Shown here: piece by piece, positions 33,956 to 43,232 of the stretch
How the letters are laid out: each line of letters opens with the position of its first letter
Position numbering within the stretch: the stretch's first letter is position 1
DNA from: JBGSKY01 sp041740995
GTDB lineage: Bacteria > Planctomycetota > Planctomycetia > Pirellulales > Pirellulaceae
NCBI GenBank assembly: GCA_041740995.1
Contig: JBGSKY010000153.1
Coordinates: forward strand, 1 to 47,353
Length of the DNA: 47,353 nucleotides
Direction: 5' to 3'
Translations under genes and position numbers: made by a program
The notes under the pieces: model-generated
Databases searched by the model: none
Seen by the model: only the letters and a program-made list of their open reading frames with translations
Told to the model about the DNA's origin: nothing

Positions 33956-34166
33956 GCCCATATTAATTTTGTTGAAGCTGATGCAAAACTGGCGAGGTGC
34001 GTTGGCTTCATTGGGACCTTTTTTTGGTTAGACAATGGCTGCGAAAGCCGGCATGCGGCCCGCCTGGATAGTAAAACGAGACTGCAAATTCTCAGTGAGT
34101 GTACTTCGCCGAAAATTCCGAACAGTCAAACCTAGAGAAGCGGTTTCGTTCGACTGCCGAGGCGAT

Positions 34167-34484
34167 TTACTTTGCTGGTGGTATCGTCACAAAGATGTCT
34201 CCATCTTGGATTCGGACCGGAAAGGTCTCAACTTTCAGCGATAGATTCTGCATATACGCACCGTCGCTCAACCGGAACTGCCAAGCGTGCCATGGACAAG
34301 TCACACAACCGTCATCTAACCAGCCCTCGCCAAGCGATGCGCCGGCGTGGGGGCACATATCGTCAATTGCTCTGAAGGTTCCGCCGTCATTGAAAATGGC
34401 AATAAACTTTCCTTCGATTTGGCAAACCTGCGAGGTTCCGGGAGCAATGTCATCGGTTTTAGCGGCAAAAAACTCATTTTCCAT
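34167..34484 (-). CDS. Rieske [2Fe-2S] ferredoxin, NirD/BphF-like
   Basis: The 105-aa product is a complete Rieske domain: CPHAGASL (Cys44, His46) and CPWHAWQF (Cys63, His66), separated as in NirD and dioxygenase ferredoxins. There is no signal peptide, so it is a soluble cytoplasmic electron carrier. It stands alone between two plus-strand units, with no oxygenase or reductase partner in the window, so the redox partner is unknown. Confidence 0.92.
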   Translation of the reverse strand: MENEFFAAKTDDIAPGTSQVCQIEGKFIAIFNDGGTFRAIDDMCPHAGASLGEGWLDDGCVTCPWHAWQFRLSDGAYMQNLSLKVETFPVRIQDGDIFVTIPPAK

Positions 34485-34596
34485 TGAGAAATCCTAAGAA
34501 ACTATTGTCATAAAACGTTAAAAAGTTGTCTGGCATACGCATTCGCTCTATCATTTTGATTGTCGTCAATTGAGTTGCATCAGTTACAATAGATCG

Positions 34597-34971
34597 ATGG
34601 ACTCAACGCAGCAATTCTCGCCGAAAATCCCCAAACCATCGGAATCGGATTCCCCATCTGACACCGATGAAGCAACTACCATTCGTCCCTCAGGGTACGC
34701 GAAAGCGCCCAATAACATAAGCACCACGAACCGCAATGAAGACTTGGTAGTGGGAGAGAAAGATTCTCAACCGTTGTTGAAAACTATAGACAACGGAGAC
34801 TCTAGTTCAGCATTCGATACTGAAGCGACGATTATTTCGGCACAACCGGCCGCGGGTGCAACACGAGGTATGCCGCTCGGCAGTGAGACCAAGCTGCCCA
34901 GCAATAACGGTGGCTTAATTCGCAAGACTAGTTCTGTTGTTGCGGCTGCTCAAGTTTTGCTGGGGCAGTAG
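34597..34971 (+). CDS. N-terminal piece of Ser/Thr kinase, ended by an in-frame TAG
   Basis: From the ATG at 34597 (MDSTQQFSPKIPKPSESDSP) the frame runs 124 codons of low-complexity, Ser/Thr/Asp/Asn-rich sequence, then VVAAAQVLLGQ and TAG. The next codons, in the same frame, read LDHFELLEMVGGGGMG, the normal start of a kinase lobe. The piece therefore looks like the disordered head of the downstream kinase, cut off by one nonsense codon. Such heads with DEATTI/DTEATII-like repeats may hold phosphorylation sites. It is probably not an independent protein. Confidence 0.6.
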   Translation: MDSTQQFSPKIPKPSESDSPSDTDEATTIRPSGYAKAPNNISTTNRNEDLVVGEKDSQPLLKTIDNGDSSSAFDTEATIISAQPAAGATRGMPLGSETKLPSNNGGLIRKTSSVVAAAQVLLGQ

Positions 34972-34989
34972 CTCGATCATTTTGAGCTG

Positions 34990-37950
34990 TTGGAAATGGT
35001 TGGCGGCGGTGGTATGGGCGCTGTCTTTCGAGCGCACGATACCAAGCTCGACCGGATCGTTGCGGTAAAGGTCATTCCGACTGCGGGCCAGGATCAAGAT
35101 ATGGCTCGACGTTTCAGGTTCGAAGCGCAGAGCGCTGCGAAGCTGGATCATCTTCACATCGCCCGAGTTTACTACGTGGGTGAAGTTGACAACTGGAGCT
35201 ATATCGTCTTCGAATATGTCAACGGAGTTAACCTTCGCGACTTGGTCTACAACAAAGGTCCGCTAACAATTGATGATGCGGTTTGGTTTACAAGGCAAGT
35301 TGCCGAATCGCTGACGCACGCTTCTGCCCGATTTGTCGTCCACAGAGATATTAAACCCTCTAACATATTGGTGACGAGGAAAGGGCACGTCAAGCTCGTT
35401 GATATGGGGCTAGCTAGAACAACAGCCGTTGAGCGGACGGCGAACGAGCTGACAGCAAGCAACATTACGCTGGGCACATTTGATTACATCTCGCCAGAAC
35501 AGGCCAGCGACCCTCGGTCAGCGGACGTGCGGAGCGATCTTTATTCGTTGGGTTGCACGCTTTACTTTTTGCTAACCGGTAAGCCGCCATTTCCAGAAGG
35601 AACGGCAATCCAAAAGCTAATGATGCATGGGAGTGTACAACCGCGTGACATTCGCGAATTGCGGCACGATGTATCTGATGAGCTTGCAGCGATCATTGCC
35701 AAGTTGATGGCAAAAAACCCAAGTCATCGATATCAGCAACCCGTTGAGTTGATCAACGATCTTTACTTGCTGGCTGAGTTCGAAGATTTGCCAAAAAGCA
35801 AACAAGCGGGAACCGTTGCGATCACTCCGACAATTCAAGAGGAATCGGTTTTTGAATCCTTGTTGCCGTGGATGGTGAGTCTCGGGCTTTTAGTTTGCGT
35901 TATCCTCTGGATGCAAAATATGCACCGCGCGAAATCGCTGATCAGCCTGCCACGCGAGCGAGTTGCGTTCGCTGTCCAGCAGACTGACGACTTGCCAGCG
36001 GACAAAACGGTAAGCACATTTTCTCAGTCAAGTTTTCTCTCAGATTCGGGATTCAGCGACATTCGTTCGGGCGCATCGGATGCGACAACTTCACCGAGCG
36101 CTCGGTCTATTGGAGCGACAACTGGTGGCGATATCGTCAACCAGGCAAATGTCGCCACGTCGCAACATCCCGTACCCAGCAATCCAAATCCAACTGCATT
36201 ATCTGCTTCTGGCGTTTTGCCCCAGGGAGATTTTGAAGCGATGCTCAAAGCTTCGGCAGGACTTCGAGCTTCCTCGCAGGTGAGCGAAAATGTACTGGCT
36301 GGTCAAGAAAACTTGCCGAATTCGCAGCCTGGTTTTTTCGATGTCAACACAACTTCTCCAATCACACCAAGCTCTGTTAACAAGTCGAGGTCGAATTCAG
36401 GTCGCTTGGCTGTCTCGGAATCGCCAGCAAGCCTTAACCAAAGTGACTCCGCGATGTCTCCAAAGCTCGTAGACGGTTCAATCGCTGGACTTTCCGCCAA
36501 TGTCCTGATGCGCGAGGGCCAAGGCGCGAGCATGCCCTCCAGTGCGGATGAAACCGCGAAAACACTACCGTCCAATAACCTCCCAGGATCGTATGTCGAC
36601 AATCGTTTCCGCTCAGATCTCGGTGAGACGGCTCTTGCTTGGCTTTCAGCAAACGTTCGATCGCAATCGCCGACGATCGTCGTTGACAACTCGATGGTCC
36701 AAAGCGGTTTTGCCAATGTACTGATTGCGCGAACTCTTGAAGAGGCTTTGTCTATCGCGTCCGCCAAGCCAGAGTTCAAGGAGATTGTATTGATGCAATC
36801 GATTCGAATAGAAAAAAAGTTGACTTGGGATCACCCGTCGCTGACTATCCGTTCGCTCGGCGAGCGTCGAGCTCAAATACAGATCGTGCCAGCAACAGAC
36901 ATGATGCCTCAATTCCAAACAAGCGAAAGCGATGAGCTGATTTCTGGATTCGAGCTCGGTCCACAATCTCTAAGATTGGTCGATGTTGATCTTTCGCTTT
37001 CCAGTCCTGAAATGAGTGCAGGGATAGTCGCGGGTTTCGCACTGCGTCCCGGCGCAGCTATCGAATTAGAACATTGCACAATGACGATGCTGCCCTCAAT
37101 TTCCGGATGGAGGCCCACCGCGTTTGCAAGTTTGCCAAGAAACAATGTAAAGGACTACGGCTCTAGCCAAGATCGTCGAGCGTTGACGCGATTTGACGAA
37201 GGCTTTTTGCGAGAGATTCCCGCACCACAGCGCGATAACGCTATCGAAGAAAAAGACTCGGATCCGGTTCAAGTCAAATTGATTAATAGTATCGTTCGAG
37301 GCAATGGCGATTTTTTGACTGAACCCAAAGCGGTAAGGACAGAACTGCGATGGGAAAATGGATTGCTCGCGATCGACGGGCGAATGGTCGAGTATGGTGG
37401 CGCAATTACTATGAGCCGATTGCCTCTAAATATTCGGGTTGCTTTGAAGCAACTGACAATTGCGTCGCAACGCGGATTCTCGCGATTGAAATATGTCGAG
37501 TCAAATGAGCATCCCGTTTGTTTGTCATGCAATGCCGAAAATTGTGCTTTCATAATCGATGCCGATGCGGCGATGTATGAATTCGAAGGTGTGCCGGACT
37601 TAGCCGGGCTCGGATTGGCGGCCAGCGACGCTGCGGCATGGTTGAATTGGCTAGACGTTCGAGGAAACGAAAACGCTTATGACACGACCGTTCGAGAGAT
37701 GATCCGACTCCGTTCGCAGGGCAAGATAACAGCGAGGTTTGAATTTGAAGCGGCGATCCGAACTCTGTTGACCGAACGTTCGCCAGAGGCTTCGATTCGT
37801 TGGAGCGGTTCTCCGAAGTTGACAACGCTAATGTATCGCCAAACGCCAGAAAACTATCGCCAAAGGCCCGGTTCGTTCCAGCCTGGTTTGATTTTTGCAA
37901 GACTTCCACCGATCGACAACAACGAGAGTCCAGCAGTTACGCCAAATTAA
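34990..37950 (+). CDS. Membrane-anchored Hanks-type Ser/Thr protein kinase with a large C-terminal domain
   Basis: Counted from a TTG at 34990 the product is 986 aa. Kinase motifs are intact: Gly-rich loop GGGGMGAVF (residues 5-13), Lys27 in VAVK, catalytic HRDIKPSN (118-125), DMG instead of DFG (138-140) and the activation segment end SPEQASD. A single membrane helix lies at about 291-310 (PWMVSLGLLVCVILW), then a Ser-rich linker of about 250 residues. The distal half, probably exported, resembles a beta-helix (LINSIVRGNGDFL, LEHCTMTML). The start is uncertain: the true gene probably began at 34597, in the same frame, and is interrupted by the TAG at 34969-34971. Starting at 34990 removes the first beta-strand (LDHFEL), which may impair folding. 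Confidence 0.85.
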   Translation: MEMVGGGGMGAVFRAHDTKLDRIVAVKVIPTAGQDQDMARRFRFEAQSAAKLDHLHIARVYYVGEVDNWSYIVFEYVNGVNLRDLVYNKGPLTIDDAVWFTRQVAESLTHASARFVVHRDIKPSNILVTRKGHVKLVDMGLARTTAVERTANELTASNITLGTFDYISPEQASDPRSADVRSDLYSLGCTLYFLLTGKPPFPEGTAIQKLMMHGSVQPRDIRELRHDVSDELAAIIAKLMAKNPSHRYQQPVELINDLYLLAEFEDLPKSKQAGTVAITPTIQEESVFESLLPWMVSLGLLVCVILWMQNMHRAKSLISLPRERVAFAVQQTDDLPADKTVSTFSQSSFLSDSGFSDIRSGASDATTSPSARSIGATTGGDIVNQANVATSQHPVPSNPNPTALSASGVLPQGDFEAMLKASAGLRASSQVSENVLAGQENLPNSQPGFFDVNTTSPITPSSVNKSRSNSGRLAVSESPASLNQSDSAMSPKLVDGSIAGLSANVLMREGQGASMPSSADETAKTLPSNNLPGSYVDNRFRSDLGETALAWLSANVRSQSPTIVVDNSMVQSGFANVLIARTLEEALSIASAKPEFKEIVLMQSIRIEKKLTWDHPSLTIRSLGERRAQIQIVPATDMMPQFQTSESDELISGFELGPQSLRLVDVDLSLSSPEMSAGIVAGFALRPGAAIELEHCTMTMLPSISGWRPTAFASLPRNNVKDYGSSQDRRALTRFDEGFLREIPAPQRDNAIEEKDSDPVQVKLINSIVRGNGDFLTEPKAVRTELRWENGLLAIDGRMVEYGGAITMSRLPLNIRVALKQLTIASQRGFSRLKYVESNEHPVCLSCNAENCAFIIDADAAMYEFEGVPDLAGLGLAASDAAAWLNWLDVRGNENAYDTTVREMIRLRSQGKITARFEFEAAIRTLLTERSPEASIRWSGSPKLTTLMYRQTPENYRQRPGSFQPGLIFARLPPIDNNESPAVTPN

Positions 37951-38310
37951 CTTGTATAACCGCAGCACAGTTGGAAATATTGTGGTAATCGCTCGATTGA
38001 ACAAAGCCGATTGACTAATCGCGAGTGCATGGCTTTGATTCGTCCGGTATCGTTTTTGACATGACGATTAAGTTGCGAGGATTTTGGTTCATGAAGCTCT
38101 TCAAAGTTGTACAGCAAAGTTGACTTAAAAGATTCGTCAGGAAAAACCAATACAGACTGGTTTTTGACCCCACGCAGTTCTGACGGGTTCAATTCGCGGA
38201 AAATTCGTCCAGGGTAGTTAAAAGTCGTTTTCGCCGACTTGCATTGTAAGTAAGGTTAGATATTCTTCTATTGTCCCGCTTCTACGCCAATTCAAGGAGT
38301 ACAAATCGAA
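37951..38310. other. Intergenic stretch without a firm gene
   Basis: A minus-strand open frame (37947-38192, 81 codons, beginning NPSELRGVKNQSVLVF) exists, but it has no recognisable domain and its end overlaps the kinase tail. I do not call it. The right part should hold the promoter of the small cytochrome gene, and an AAGGAG sequence sits 12 nt before that gene's ATG. Confidence 0.35.
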
Positions 38311-38715
38311 ATGAAAAAGTTGCTTTTAATTCTGGTCACCAGCGCTAGCTGCGTTGGGTTTCTCGGAAGCCCGGTTTTCGCAATCAAAGCTTTCAATGAA
38401 GCCTGGACTGAATTTTATGTGAAAGACTCGAAGAACGAGGATTTCAAAAAGCTTTCGGAAGAGGCAAAGTGCAACGTTTGCCACATTCAGGGCGAGTCGA
38501 AAAAGAAGCACAACCCTTACGGCGAGTCACTTGAGAGTCTTTTGAAAAAAGATGACTACAAGGCCGATCGTTTGAAGGCAGAACCAGAAAAAGTCAAAGA
38601 AGAACTGGAAGCTGCTTACAAAAAAGTGGAAAGCGAAAAAGCGAAGGACGGAAAGACTTTTAAAGAGCGAATCGATGCTGGAATGTTGCCAGGCGGCGAC
38701 AAGGACGGCAAATAG
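38311..38715 (+). CDS. Small secreted monohaem c-type protein
   Basis: The 134-aa product has a signal peptide (KKLLLILVTSASCVGFLG, then SPVFA). One haem motif, CNVCH, occurs at Cys54, Cys57 and His58. It is followed by HNPYGESLESLL and a very charged Lys/Glu-rich tail (EKVKEELEAAYKKVESEKAK). A short single-haem protein with KCNVCHIQG-like context is common in planctomycetes and is probably an electron carrier or structural cytochrome. Haem attachment in the periplasm is expected. A likely terminator follows at 38758. Confidence 0.75.
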   Translation: MKKLLLILVTSASCVGFLGSPVFAIKAFNEAWTEFYVKDSKNEDFKKLSEEAKCNVCHIQGESKKKHNPYGESLESLLKKDDYKADRLKAEPEKVKEELEAAYKKVESEKAKDGKTFKERIDAGMLPGGDKDGK

Positions 38716-38757
38716 ATCTTCCAAGCGGTTATCTGGTTTTTTGCGATCCGTTCTTTA

Positions 38758-38790
38758 GACGTCGGCGTATTTAATTGTTACGCTGGCGTC
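38758..38790 (+). terminator. Hairpin after the small cytochrome gene
   Basis: GACGTCGGCGTA (38758-38769) pairs with TACGCTGGCGTC (38779-38790) over 12 bp with two G-U wobbles and a 9-nt loop. It starts 42 nt past the stop codon. A GTTGTTGGTT stretch follows, so the U-tract is weak. Confidence 0.5.
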
Positions 38791-38853
38791 GTTGTTGGTT
38801 GAGTGAAAAACGCTTTGGACATGGACGGTTCGTCAGCCACTACTCAAGCGACG

Positions 38854-38897
38854 TCGTGCAGCCCAGTAAAATCGTGCAGCCCGGTAATTTTGTGCAG
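38854..38897. repeat. Short tandem repeat, 18-nt unit, about 2.4 copies
   Basis: TCGTGCAGCCCAGTAAAA (38854-38871) is followed by TCGTGCAGCCCGGTAATT (38872-38889) and a partial third copy beginning TTGTGCAG. It lies in the non-coding region upstream of the DUF1080 gene. It may be a repeated protein-binding site or a slippage product; nothing similar was noticed elsewhere in the window. Confidence 0.6.
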
Positions 38898-39036
38898 TAC
38901 GACAGTTGGCGCTAAGAACTTCTAGCGAAGTGCACAACTGGAGTCTATAAGCGGTGGACTTGTCCAGAATCGCTCGCGAGATCAAGGTAACCGGCATTTG
39001 GTTTTAAGAACACAATCCTTTGTTGATTTCATTGCT

Positions 39037-39702
39037 ATGGTCAAAACTTTGTTCAGTCTGTTTGCCTCGATGGCTGTTTTAGTTATCGGTCTTCAACGGG
39101 CAAGCGCGCAGGAAGCTATTGAAGTTAAAAACGCTGAGGAGACAGGGTTCGAAACCATATTTGACGGCAAGACTTTGGATGGTTGGAAAATCAACGAAAG
39201 TCCAGAATCTTGGTCAATCGACGATGGTATGATCATCGCGAACGGAAATGTGAGCCACTTGTTCTATGTGGGCCAAGAAAAACCTTTCCACAATTTCCAC
39301 TTCAAAGCGGACGTGATGACCACGCCGAACAGTAATTCTGGCATCTATTTCTGCACGAAATTTCAGGAAACTGGATGGCCTAAATTTGGCTATGAATGCC
39401 AAGTGAATATCTCACACAAAGACCCAAAAAAGTCGGCGGGTATTTATTCTGTGATGGATGTCTTTGATCCGCCAGCAAAAGACAACGAATGGTATACACA
39501 AGAAATCATCGTAAAGGATCGCAAGATAACTTCGATAGTTAATGGAAAGACTATCGTCGAGTACACCGAGCCTGAAGGTAAGGAATCTTCATCAAACGAT
39601 TTTGAAAGACGTTTGGGCGAAGGTGGCACATTCGCATTACAAGCCCACGATCCCGACAGTAAAGTTTATTTTAAAAACATCAGGGTCAAACGTTTGGATT
39701 AG
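39037..39702 (+). CDS. Secreted DUF1080 protein (3-keto-disaccharide hydrolase-like)
   Basis: An ATG at 39037 gives 221 aa with a signal peptide (VKTLFSLFASMAVLVIGLQR, then ASAQ); an upstream start at 38998 adds 13 unlikely residues. The DUF1080 lectin-like fold is clear: FETIFDGKTLDGWKINESPE, WSIDDGMIIANGN, NSNSGIYFCTKFQETGWPKF, GYECQVNISH, and a final FALQAHDPDSKVYFKNIRVK. The family includes hydrolases of 3-keto-glycosides and many uncharacterised secreted planctomycete proteins. The gene appears to be transcribed alone. Confidence 0.87.
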   Translation: MVKTLFSLFASMAVLVIGLQRASAQEAIEVKNAEETGFETIFDGKTLDGWKINESPESWSIDDGMIIANGNVSHLFYVGQEKPFHNFHFKADVMTTPNSNSGIYFCTKFQETGWPKFGYECQVNISHKDPKKSAGIYSVMDVFDPPAKDNEWYTQEIIVKDRKITSIVNGKTIVEYTEPEGKESSSNDFERRLGEGGTFALQAHDPDSKVYFKNIRVKRLD

Positions 39703-39881
39703 ATCGCTGTTTGGTAAACGTTGCCAAAGCTCCAGATTCATTCCGGATTGAATCTTGCAGTAATTTGCTTACTTGACGTGTTGGTTTGCTTCTGATGCTG
39801 ACGTTTGTATTGGATATTTTTAGGCAACGAAATATTTTTCTTGACTACCCTCCAGTCGGTTGATGCCTCATCGATGCCCGT

Positions 39882-42224
39882 TTGTCCGCCCGATCGATAG
39901 CCGCAAGAATTTTTACTGATAATACACACTTGTCTTGTTCATCGCACTCTCGAGCAAATTTCTTTTCGTGTTTGATTCTTTCGCTAACTAGTCTGTTTTC
40001 GACTTGTAAAGCGACGGCACAGGAGCTCGCGTCCGATCGGTCGGCCGGACAACCAGCGATCAACGACTTTAGGTCGCTTAGAATTACTCACGGATTGGGC
40101 CAGCAGTGGAAAATCGGCTACGACACGGAACTTCGAATCACTGCCGCCGACAAAGTGCTCGCAGGAACCATGCTCGAATTGACGACTGTCGACGGTGATG
40201 GCATTGCTGTCACATATCGAGTTGACGAAGGAGCTGTCACAGCGTTCGATAAGGATCAAAATTCTAGTCCAGCAAACGATTCATCCACGCTAGTTGTTCG
40301 GCATGGTCGACTTGACCGTCCGATGAGAATTCGACTCTTGGATTCCAACAGGAAGGTGCAATTTGAACGCAACTTAACAAACGAAGAACGCGGAACAGTT
40401 TTGCCAGTTGGCCAGCCATGGATCGCCGCCATTGGGAGTGATCACAATCTTGACGACATCGGTTTGAAGTCTGCCCGAGGTGGCTTGCCGACAATCTCAC
40501 TGAGCAGTCTGACGTCCGCTGAAAACTTACCTCGTTCGGCGGGTGGTTATGCCGGAGTCGATTTGCTAGTCATGCCGACAACTGACATTGAACTGCTCCG
40601 CTCCATCTCACCAGATCAATCCGAGGCAATTTTAGAGTGGCTCGCGGAGGGGGGAAGAATACAAATATGGCTCGGCGCCAACGCGCTCGCGGCAGCGGAA
40701 ATTCCATGGCTTTCAAAGCTGATTCCGGGCAGAGTTCTGGATGTCTCAAGCGAGGTCGATCCATCTGTCTTGGAGTCATTTGTTTCGTCGAGCCAAAGCA
40801 CTCGTCTAGGGTTCCTGAAGTGTGCCCGAATTGAGGTCGCGGACGCGAGAGTCGACTTAACGCTTTACTCCGCCGATCGTGAAAGTTTGCCGTTTCTGAT
40901 GCATAGCGGATTCGCAGCGGGCGTGGTCGATATCGTTGCAACCGATGTCAATAGTTCTATCTTTTTAGATTGGCCAGATAGACGGCTTCTACTTGAGCGA
41001 ACGATTGATACCGTTGAATTTGCAAGAGCTAGGCAAGCTGCAAATAGCTCGATCGTGAATTCTATTGGTTACGATGATGTGACAGGTCAAATTCGCGCGA
41101 GCCTTGATTATTTTGAATCGGTAACCGCAGGTTCAATTACTTGGCTGTCAGTCCTGGTCGTTTTGTTCCTGATCATAATTGGACCGTTTGATTACTTTGT
41201 CATCAACAGATCGCTGAACCGATCAGTCTGGACTTGGCTGACGCTGGTGCTGTCATGTTTGAGCTTACTGACCTTAAATCATTTCCTTAGCACTGCGACG
41301 AAGCCGAATTCTACCGCCATTAACTCGTTTGAAATCATTGATTATTCATATGATCGAGGTTTGATCAGCGGCCATGCTTTCGTTCATCAATATAATGGTC
41401 AAGCTGATCGATTCAACCTCTCAGCCACCGTTCGAAACTTATTGCCAAACGAGCAAGCGACGACAACTTCACAAGATTCTTCAACTGGTCGATCGCCGAC
41501 AACAGCTAGTCTTCGCTGGTCTGGATTGCCAGGCGCAGGGTTGGGTGGCTTTAACTCCAAGGTCCGCACGGATGTCGGAATGCCGAGATACGACATTGTT
41601 TCCCAGCAGGTAAACGGAGTTCGCGCAACTCGCATTGATGGCATAGGGATTCCAACTGCTGGTACGGTTGCAGTACGCGCTAATTGGTCAGGCGAGTGTG
41701 CTTCGATCGCAGACACTAATCAATTGAAGAACCATCCTGGCTCGGATTTGCTTGAAGGCAGCTTCACCAATCCACTGGATTGCGATTTGATGTCGCCGCT
41801 ATTGATGTACGAGAATTGGTCCTACCCGCTCGATGGTCCACTGGGGCCGGGCGAATCAATATCACTTTCGATCGCCGACTCGCCGCGCGATTTGACACGG
41901 CAGTTGCAGCAGCGACGTATCGTCGACGATCGGGAGCAAAGCGTTCCTTGGGATCCAAGGTCTCGGCGGAATCTTGACCGCCTGTTCCAATTGATGAGTT
42001 TCTATCGTGCTTCCGGCGGTCGTCAGTTTGTCGGCTTGAATTTCGACTATCTAGGGCAATTCGATCTGTCTGAACAATTGCGTCTGAATCGCGCAATAAT
42101 CATCGCCGAGGTAGAGCAACCAATTTTGAAATGGAAAGCTCAGACCAACGAACAGACGTCGGTTGTTAAAGATGGTTATCGAAGCGCATTTGTGCGGTTT
42201 ATACTCCCGGTGGCTGACCAATAG
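39882..42224 (+). CDS. Large membrane protein upstream of an ABC ATPase, 780 aa
   Basis: A TTG start gives 780 aa, with a signal-like segment (FFSCLILSLTSLFSTCKA, then TAQE). The long N-terminal extracytoplasmic part contains LLVMPTTDIELLRSISPDQS and EAILEWLAEGGRIQIWLGA, like the ThuA/GldG-like region of gliding-type ABC partners. Two membrane helices lie near residues 418-470 around a GPFDYFVINRSL motif. A second soluble region of about 300 residues ends in EQPILKW. It is 8 nt upstream of the ABC ATPase gene, so it is probably a structural partner of that transporter. The function is unknown. Confidence 0.7.
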   Translation: MSARSIAARIFTDNTHLSCSSHSRANFFSCLILSLTSLFSTCKATAQELASDRSAGQPAINDFRSLRITHGLGQQWKIGYDTELRITAADKVLAGTMLELTTVDGDGIAVTYRVDEGAVTAFDKDQNSSPANDSSTLVVRHGRLDRPMRIRLLDSNRKVQFERNLTNEERGTVLPVGQPWIAAIGSDHNLDDIGLKSARGGLPTISLSSLTSAENLPRSAGGYAGVDLLVMPTTDIELLRSISPDQSEAILEWLAEGGRIQIWLGANALAAAEIPWLSKLIPGRVLDVSSEVDPSVLESFVSSSQSTRLGFLKCARIEVADARVDLTLYSADRESLPFLMHSGFAAGVVDIVATDVNSSIFLDWPDRRLLLERTIDTVEFARARQAANSSIVNSIGYDDVTGQIRASLDYFESVTAGSITWLSVLVVLFLIIIGPFDYFVINRSLNRSVWTWLTLVLSCLSLLTLNHFLSTATKPNSTAINSFEIIDYSYDRGLISGHAFVHQYNGQADRFNLSATVRNLLPNEQATTTSQDSSTGRSPTTASLRWSGLPGAGLGGFNSKVRTDVGMPRYDIVSQQVNGVRATRIDGIGIPTAGTVAVRANWSGECASIADTNQLKNHPGSDLLEGSFTNPLDCDLMSPLLMYENWSYPLDGPLGPGESISLSIADSPRDLTRQLQQRRIVDDREQSVPWDPRSRRNLDRLFQLMSFYRASGGRQFVGLNFDYLGQFDLSEQLRLNRAIIIAEVEQPILKWKAQTNEQTSVVKDGYRSAFVRFILPVADQ

Positions 42225-42232
42225 AGGTTGAT

Positions 42233-43171
42233 GTGATCAAAGCAACTGGACTGACAAAAAAATACGACGACATGTATGCCATTCGAGACATCAATCTCGA
42301 TTTGGAGCCGGGAGATTTATTCGGTTTCATCGGTCCCAATGGAGCCGGCAAAACGACGACGATGCGAATCATCGCAACTCTTTTGCAACCAACTTCGGGC
42401 GAAGCTTTCATCGGCGGCTATTCAGTTGCTAGTCACCCAAAAGAAATTCGGCGGTTAGTCGGATATATGCCCGACTTCTTTGGCGTCTACGACGACATGA
42501 CTGTCATCGAGTACCTAGAGTTCTTTGCGGCGGCATACAAAATAAACGGACCTCAACGCCGCAAGCGGTGCGATGAAATGTTGGACGTTGTCGATTTAGA
42601 TTTCAAGCGTGATGCGTACGCCAATACACTCTCTCGCGGACAAACCCAACGTTTAGGGTTGGCAAGAGTGCTGTTGCATGATCCCAAGGTACTGCTTCTT
42701 GATGAACCGCTAAGCGGATTAGATCCGCGCGCTCGAATTGAAATGCGCGCCTTGATGCGACGACTTGGGACGATGGGAAAAACGGTCATCGTCTCGAGTC
42801 ATATTCTTCCAGAATTGGCTGACGTTTGTAACAAAGTTGGCATTATCGACTCCGGCGTCCTTAAAAAGAACGCCAGCGTTAAAGACGTTATTCGCGAAGT
42901 TCGGTCGCAAATCATTTTGATAATTGAACCTAGTGATGAACGCAACTTCGATGCGGCCGGAAAAATTCTTCAGGAACGTGACTATGTGCAGTCAGTCGAA
43001 GCAGTATCGCCGCTGTTTCGGGTTCACCTGCATCCGGAAATCACCGAGCCAGCGCAGTTGCTCACCGAACTCATTACCGCCGGCATCTCGATCCGCCGTT
43101 TTACCGAAGAAGAGATCAACCTCGAGTCTGCGTTTATGGCGCTGACAAAAGGAAGTGGCGGTAAAATTTAG
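42233..43171 (+). CDS. ABC transporter ATP-binding protein
   Basis: A GTG start gives 312 aa. Walker A is GPNGAGKTTT at about residue 36, the Q-loop region lies near VGYMPDFFGVYDD, the signature is LSRGQTQR, Walker B is VLLLDEPLSGLDPR, and the switch His is in SSHILPELADVC. A C-terminal extension of about 90 residues is typical of export-type (NatA/CcmA/GldA-like) ATPases. The gene is coupled to the 780-aa membrane protein. No classical permease follows; a strong hairpin ends the unit. Confidence 0.93.
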   Translation: MIKATGLTKKYDDMYAIRDINLDLEPGDLFGFIGPNGAGKTTTMRIIATLLQPTSGEAFIGGYSVASHPKEIRRLVGYMPDFFGVYDDMTVIEYLEFFAAAYKINGPQRRKRCDEMLDVVDLDFKRDAYANTLSRGQTQRLGLARVLLHDPKVLLLDEPLSGLDPRARIEMRALMRRLGTMGKTVIVSSHILPELADVCNKVGIIDSGVLKKNASVKDVIREVRSQIILIIEPSDERNFDAAGKILQERDYVQSVEAVSPLFRVHLHPEITEPAQLLTELITAGISIRRFTEEEINLESAFMALTKGSGGKI

Positions 43172-43197
43172 TCGCTTGAATCCCGCACTTCGCACCG

Positions 43198-43232
43198 GCA
43201 ACTTCCCAAGCCAAGTCCGATTGGGAAGTTGC
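43198..43232 (+). terminator. Strong hairpin terminator after the ABC ATPase gene
   Basis: GCAACTTCCCAA (43198-43209) and TTGGGAAGTTGC (43221-43232) form a perfect 12-bp stem around an 11-nt loop. It begins 26 nt past the stop codon. ATTTC follows, a minimal U-tract. This is the clearest terminator in the window. Confidence 0.7.

Noticed and set aside
37947..38192. 81-codon minus-strand ORF behind the kinase
   Set aside because: No recognisable motif and no ribosome-binding site; it overlaps the kinase 3' end antisense.
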